Assembly: GCA_002304835.1 (NCBI GenBank) | Contig: DBPK01000004.1 | Coordinates: 1 to 7,229 of the forward strand | Length of the DNA stretch: 7,229 nucleotides | DNA from: Firmicutes bacterium UBA1422 | GTDB lineage: Bacteria > Bacillota > Clostridia > Peptostreptococcales > Anaerovoracaceae | Direction: 5' to 3' | Shown here: positions 5,174 through 7,229 of the stretch, piece after piece | How the letters are laid out: every line of letters starts with the position of its first letter | Position numbering within the stretch: position 1 is the stretch's first letter | Notes under the pieces: generated by a model | What the model was told of the DNA's origin: nothing | The model's input: the letters and a program-made list of their open reading frames with translations, nothing else | The model's database searches: none | Translations under genes and position numbers: made by a program

Positions 5174-6562
5174 TCAGTAGTGGACCACAACGGGATATCC
5201 CGTGTAGATATTTGCATAGACAGTAGCGGCGGCATACTCGGGCATGTTGACACATCCGTGGCTGCCGTTTCTTACATATATGCTTCCTCCGAAGCTTTTG
5301 CGCCAGGGAGCATCATGAAGACCCTGACCTCCGTGGAAGGGCATCCAGTATTTCACGGGGCTTTCATAGCGGCTTCCGTCCCAGTCTTCGCCCCTGAGAA
5401 CTCTGTTGCGCTGCTTGTAGGGAAGCCTGTAGGTCCCGCTATAGGTCGGTTTGTTTTTTGTGGGGGTGCCTGTGACTACAGAGCTGCTTACTATCAGCTG
5501 ACCGTTTTTGTACATCCACATACGCTGATTACCCAGGTCTATTTCCACATATGAATCTCCGATATCGTTTTCGCTCCTGCTGAAAGCAGTCTGGATATAT
5601 TCAGGTTGCCGCTGCACGTTTTTGCCTTTTTTTACGGCTTTATAAAGCCATTCTGTTTCGGCTTTTTGATCCATCATCCAGCCGTAAGTTCCGCCTGAGA
5701 CTTCCACGGTGATCCCGTCGCTTCCCTCAAAAATCCTGGTACTGTCCACAGTATCATATTCTGCTGCCAGAGACTTGATGTACTCTTCAACGGCATCCTT
5801 TTCAACGGAGACCATTCCCGCCTTTACCACGATCATTTTATTGAGATCGTAAGGAGCCACAGTCTCCTTTCTGTCTTCGAAATCATAGGTTATCTCCATT
5901 GAAAGATACTGGCGGCAGTATTCCTGTTTAGTAAAAAGAGAGGGGCTCTCGGAGGTAATGGTGGGCTTCTCATAGAAGTCTTTTTTTATGTACTCAAGGG
6001 AGAAAATATTATTCTCGATATTTGAAATGATCGTGTCAAAAAATAAGTCTCTGTCTATGTTATTGCCATACACTTCTTTGACTATATCAAAATCATTGTC
6101 GGACATATCCACATAGGCGTTTTTTGTTTTTGTAACATTATTCTGATGGAGCATATCCAGTCTGCTGAACTGTTTTTTGAAGGAATCGGAGATCCGGCTG
6201 ATATTCATGGGTACAAAAAGATTGTTCTGCTGTTTTTTCACATGGGTGTAAAGAGGATTTACTGCACTGTGCAAAAGAGCCTCGTTAAGAGGATCCTCGA
6301 TATCATATTCGAAGTTGAAGTCTTTGATATTACCGATCTCTTCATTATCCTGCGTGATAACGAACTCTCTGTTTTCCCATTCTTTGATGAGTAATTCTTC
6401 GGCTTCTTCAAAATCAAGATTTGAACAGTCGACACCGTTTATAAAAGTGTTTTTTGGAAAATTCTTTGATACCGACATATGGTTTTGTGCAAATACTAAT
6501 ACTCCGGAAAAAAGTAAAAACAATGCACATACACACACAAATATAAGCACACTTCTCTTCAT
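5174..6562 (-). CDS. Membrane-anchored L,D-transpeptidase (YkuD domain) with PG_binding_4-type N-terminal region
   Basis: The enzyme is expected to form 3-3 peptidoglycan cross-links, or attach proteins to peptidoglycan, outside the membrane through a catalytic cysteine; it is not inhibited by most penicillins. The 462-residue protein starts with a signal-anchor (hydrophobic 5-25), supporting the first ATG. Residues about 35-330 resemble PG_binding_4/VanW-associated regions: the motif FINGVDCSNLDFEEAEELL (40-58) opens one unit, and a second lies near 245-315. The YkuD catalytic domain spans about 337-461. It has YVEIDLGNQRMWMYKNG at 338-354, His410 in FHGGQG, HDAPW at 416-420, and the active-site motif SHGCVN at 434-439 with nucleophile Cys437. 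All key residues are present. Its ribosome binding site is AAAGGA, 9 nt before the ATG. No promoter is convincing (a TAGAAT near 6588-6593 lacks a good -35). The 3' end faces hypB one base away. Confidence 0.94.
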   Translation of the reverse strand: MKRSVLIFVCVCALFLLFSGVLVFAQNHMSVSKNFPKNTFINGVDCSNLDFEEAEELLIKEWENREFVITQDNEEIGNIKDFNFEYDIEDPLNEALLHSAVNPLYTHVKKQQNNLFVPMNISRISDSFKKQFSRLDMLHQNNVTKTKNAYVDMSDNDFDIVKEVYGNNIDRDLFFDTIISNIENNIFSLEYIKKDFYEKPTITSESPSLFTKQEYCRQYLSMEITYDFEDRKETVAPYDLNKMIVVKAGMVSVEKDAVEEYIKSLAAEYDTVDSTRIFEGSDGITVEVSGGTYGWMMDQKAETEWLYKAVKKGKNVQRQPEYIQTAFSRSENDIGDSYVEIDLGNQRMWMYKNGQLIVSSSVVTGTPTKNKPTYSGTYRLPYKQRNRVLRGEDWDGSRYESPVKYWMPFHGGQGLHDAPWRKSFGGSIYVRNGSHGCVNMPEYAAATVYANIYTGYPVVVHY

Positions 6563-6637
6563 TATAAACTATCCTTTCATGCTTTATATCATTCTACAAT
6601 AAATATATGCCCAATAAAAGCGACCTTAATAAAAATA

Positions 6638-6666
6638 TTGGAAAGTGACAAAATTTTAAGTATAAT
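6638..6666 (+). promoter_or_regulatory. Upstream promoter (P1) of the tRNA array
   Basis: TTGGAA (6638-6643) and a perfect TATAAT (6661-6666) have 17-bp spacing. It points to the tRNA array about 100 bp downstream; no open reading frame with a ribosome binding site lies between. Confidence 0.6.
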
Positions 6667-6706
6667 ATAAAGATATAAATGGGGTTGGCGGCAAGTCTTA
6701 ATTCCC

Positions 6707-6735
6707 TTGACACAGTGGAATTCTAATGATAATAT
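6707..6735 (+). promoter_or_regulatory. Main promoter (P2) of the tRNA array
   Basis: A perfect TTGACA (6707-6712) is followed after 17 bp by TAATAT (6730-6735) with a TGn extension at 6727-6729. The predicted start near 6742 is about 23 nt before the first tRNA. A short inverted repeat AATTCC/GGAATT (6700-6705, 6717-6722) flanks the -35 box. Confidence 0.75.
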
Positions 6736-6764
6736 AACTCTTGCGATGATTTTATCGCTGGTGG

Positions 6765-6841
6765 GGCGGTGTAGCTTAGTTGGTTAGAGCGTCCGGTTCA
6801 TACCCGGAAGGTCGGTGGTTCGACTCCACTCGCCGCTACCA
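6765..6841 (+). tRNA. tRNA-Met (CAU), elongator
   Basis: This is a 77-nt tRNA with encoded CCA (6839-6841). The acceptor GGCGGTG pairs with CGCCGCT with two G-U pairs. The anticodon loop is TTCATAC on the stem TCCGG/CCGGA, and the T-loop is TTCGACT. It lacks the GGG/CCC initiator stem seen at 1-56, so it is elongator Met; Ile2 (lysidine-modified CAU) is a less likely alternative. It is the first gene of the array. Confidence 0.92.
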
Positions 6842-6849
6842 TTATAAAA

Positions 6850-6925
6850 GGGCGCTTAGCTCAGCTGGGAGAGCACCTGCCTTACAAGCAGGGGGTCATA
6901 GGTTCGATCCCTATAGCGCCCACCA
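6850..6925 (+). tRNA. tRNA-Val (UAC)
   Basis: This is a 76-nt tRNA with CCA at 6923-6925. The acceptor GGGCGCT pairs perfectly with AGCGCCC. The anticodon loop CTTACAA gives TAC. It lies 8 nt after tRNA-Met. Confidence 0.95.
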
Positions 6926-6933
6926 TTACAAAC

Positions 6934-7010
6934 GGTCCGGTAGTTCAGATGGTTAGAATGCCAGCCTGTCACGCTGGAGGTCGTCGGTTCGATCCCGATC
7001 CGGATCGCCA
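6934..7010 (+). tRNA. tRNA-Asp (GUC)
   Basis: This is a 77-nt tRNA. The acceptor GGTCCGG pairs with CCGGATC (one G-U), the discriminator is G7007 as expected for Asp, and CCA is at 7008-7010. The anticodon loop CTGTCAC gives GTC. Confidence 0.95.
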
Positions 7011-7025
7011 ATAATTTCACCGGTA

Positions 7026-7043
7026 TTCCGCGAAAAAGCGGAA
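7026..7043 (+). other. Hairpin in the Asp-His tRNA spacer
   Basis: TTCCGC (7026-7031) pairs with GCGGAA (7038-7043) around a GAAAAA loop. No T-run follows, so it is not an intrinsic terminator. It may shape tRNA precursor processing. Confidence 0.45.
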
Positions 7044-7048
7044 ACTGT

Positions 7049-7125
7049 GGTGGGTGTAGTCAAGTGGTTAAGACAACGGGTTGTGGCTCCGTCATGCGTG
7101 GGTTCGAATCCCATCACCCACCCCA
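7049..7125 (+). tRNA. tRNA-His (GUG)
   Basis: The acceptor GTGGGTG pairs with CACCCAC. The extra G(-1) at 7049 pairs with the discriminator C7122, the identity mark of tRNA-His. CCA is at 7123-7125 and the anticodon loop TTGTGGC gives GTG. It is preceded by a 38-nt spacer that holds a hairpin (7026-7043). Confidence 0.95.
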
Positions 7126-7129
7126 ATGA

Positions 7130-7204
7130 TGGGGTATCGCCAAGTGGTAAGGCAACGGATTCTGATTCCGTCATTCGCAGGTTCGAATCCTGCTACCCTA
7201 GCCA
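7130..7204 (+). tRNA. tRNA-Gln (CUG)
   Basis: This is a 75-nt tRNA. The acceptor TGGGGTA pairs with TACCCTA with one G-U, the discriminator is G7201, and CCA is at 7202-7204. The anticodon loop TTCTGAT on ACGGA/TCCGT gives CTG, reading CAG. Many bacteria carry only the UUG isoacceptor, which would have to be elsewhere in this genome. Confidence 0.92.
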
Positions 7205-7206
7205 GC

Positions 7207-7229
7207 GGCGACATAGCCAAGTGGTAAGG
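7207..7229 (+). tRNA. tRNA, probably Cys (GCA), 3'-truncated by window edge
   Basis: Only the acceptor strand GGCGACA and the D-arm (TAGCCAAGTGGTAAGG) are visible, two bases after tRNA-Gln. The 5' end matches what I recall of Firmicute tRNA-Cys genes, but the anticodon is outside the window, so the identity is tentative. Confidence 0.6.

Noticed and set aside
5180..5203. Palindromes GTGGACCAC and ACGGGATATCCCGT as a terminator for the convergent pair
   Set aside because: They are short, lie inside the transpeptidase coding sequence and have no T-run on either strand.
5180..5554. A 124-codon plus-strand frame antisense to the YkuD domain
   Set aside because: The catalytic motifs are on the minus strand; the start lies just after the hypB stop without its own ribosome binding site.
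6953..7174. A 73-codon minus-strand open frame across the tRNA genes
   Set aside because: It is the antisense of tRNA-Asp, -His and -Gln; frames like this (GFEPTHDGATTR, DPDRDRTDDL) are a well-known source of false proteins.
1..7229. A mobile island inserted between the tRNA-fMet and the tRNA array
   Set aside because: There is no integrase, transposase, terminal repeat or duplicated tRNA 3' end; the gene content is ordinary chromosomal.

Overview
The window looks like a chromosomal segment from a low-to-moderate-GC Gram-positive anaerobe, most likely in the Clostridia. This is inferred from the AT-rich intergenic regions with canonical TTGACA/TATAAT-type promoters and TGn-extended -10 boxes, the AGGAG-type ribosome binding sites, the tRNA genes with encoded CCA packed in a tandem array, and the exported cell-wall enzymes typical of Firmicutes (fibronectin-III/NodB deacetylase, YkuD L,D-transpeptidase). 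The genus cannot be named from sequence alone.

Layout. Position 1-56 is the 3' part of an initiator tRNA-fMet, closed by a strong terminator (66-98). A six-helix membrane protein of unknown function (244-867, +) follows with its own promoter. It converges on an exported polysaccharide deacetylase (903-2288, -), whose terminator lies inside the last codons of the membrane-protein gene. Next on the minus strand are an SDR oxidoreductase (2408-3151) with an unusually structured promoter region, and an exported fused methionine sulfoxide reductase MsrA-MsrB (3323-4324). Divergent from msrAB is hypB (4513-5172, +), a nickel-insertion GTPase that stands alone here. It abuts, tail to tail with one base between, an L,D-transpeptidase gene (5174-6562, -). 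From 6638 two stacked promoters lead into a tRNA array on the plus strand: Met(CAU), Val(UAC), Asp(GUC), His(GUG), Gln(CUG) and the first 23 bases of a probable Cys tRNA.

How the genes fit together. There is no obvious multi-gene operon: each protein gene has its own ribosome binding site and most have their own promoter or terminator. Three products act outside the membrane: the deacetylase and the L,D-transpeptidase modify peptidoglycan or another surface glycan, and MsrAB repairs oxidised methionines in exported proteins. HypB implies a nickel enzyme, usually [NiFe]-hydrogenase, encoded elsewhere. No transposase, integrase, CRISPR array or recognisable defence system is present, and I did not find a convincing new multi-gene system. 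The best leads are palindromic, operator-like elements around the SDR and hypB promoters, the unidentified membrane protein, and two related terminator hairpins, one of which is shared with the end of the opposing gene.
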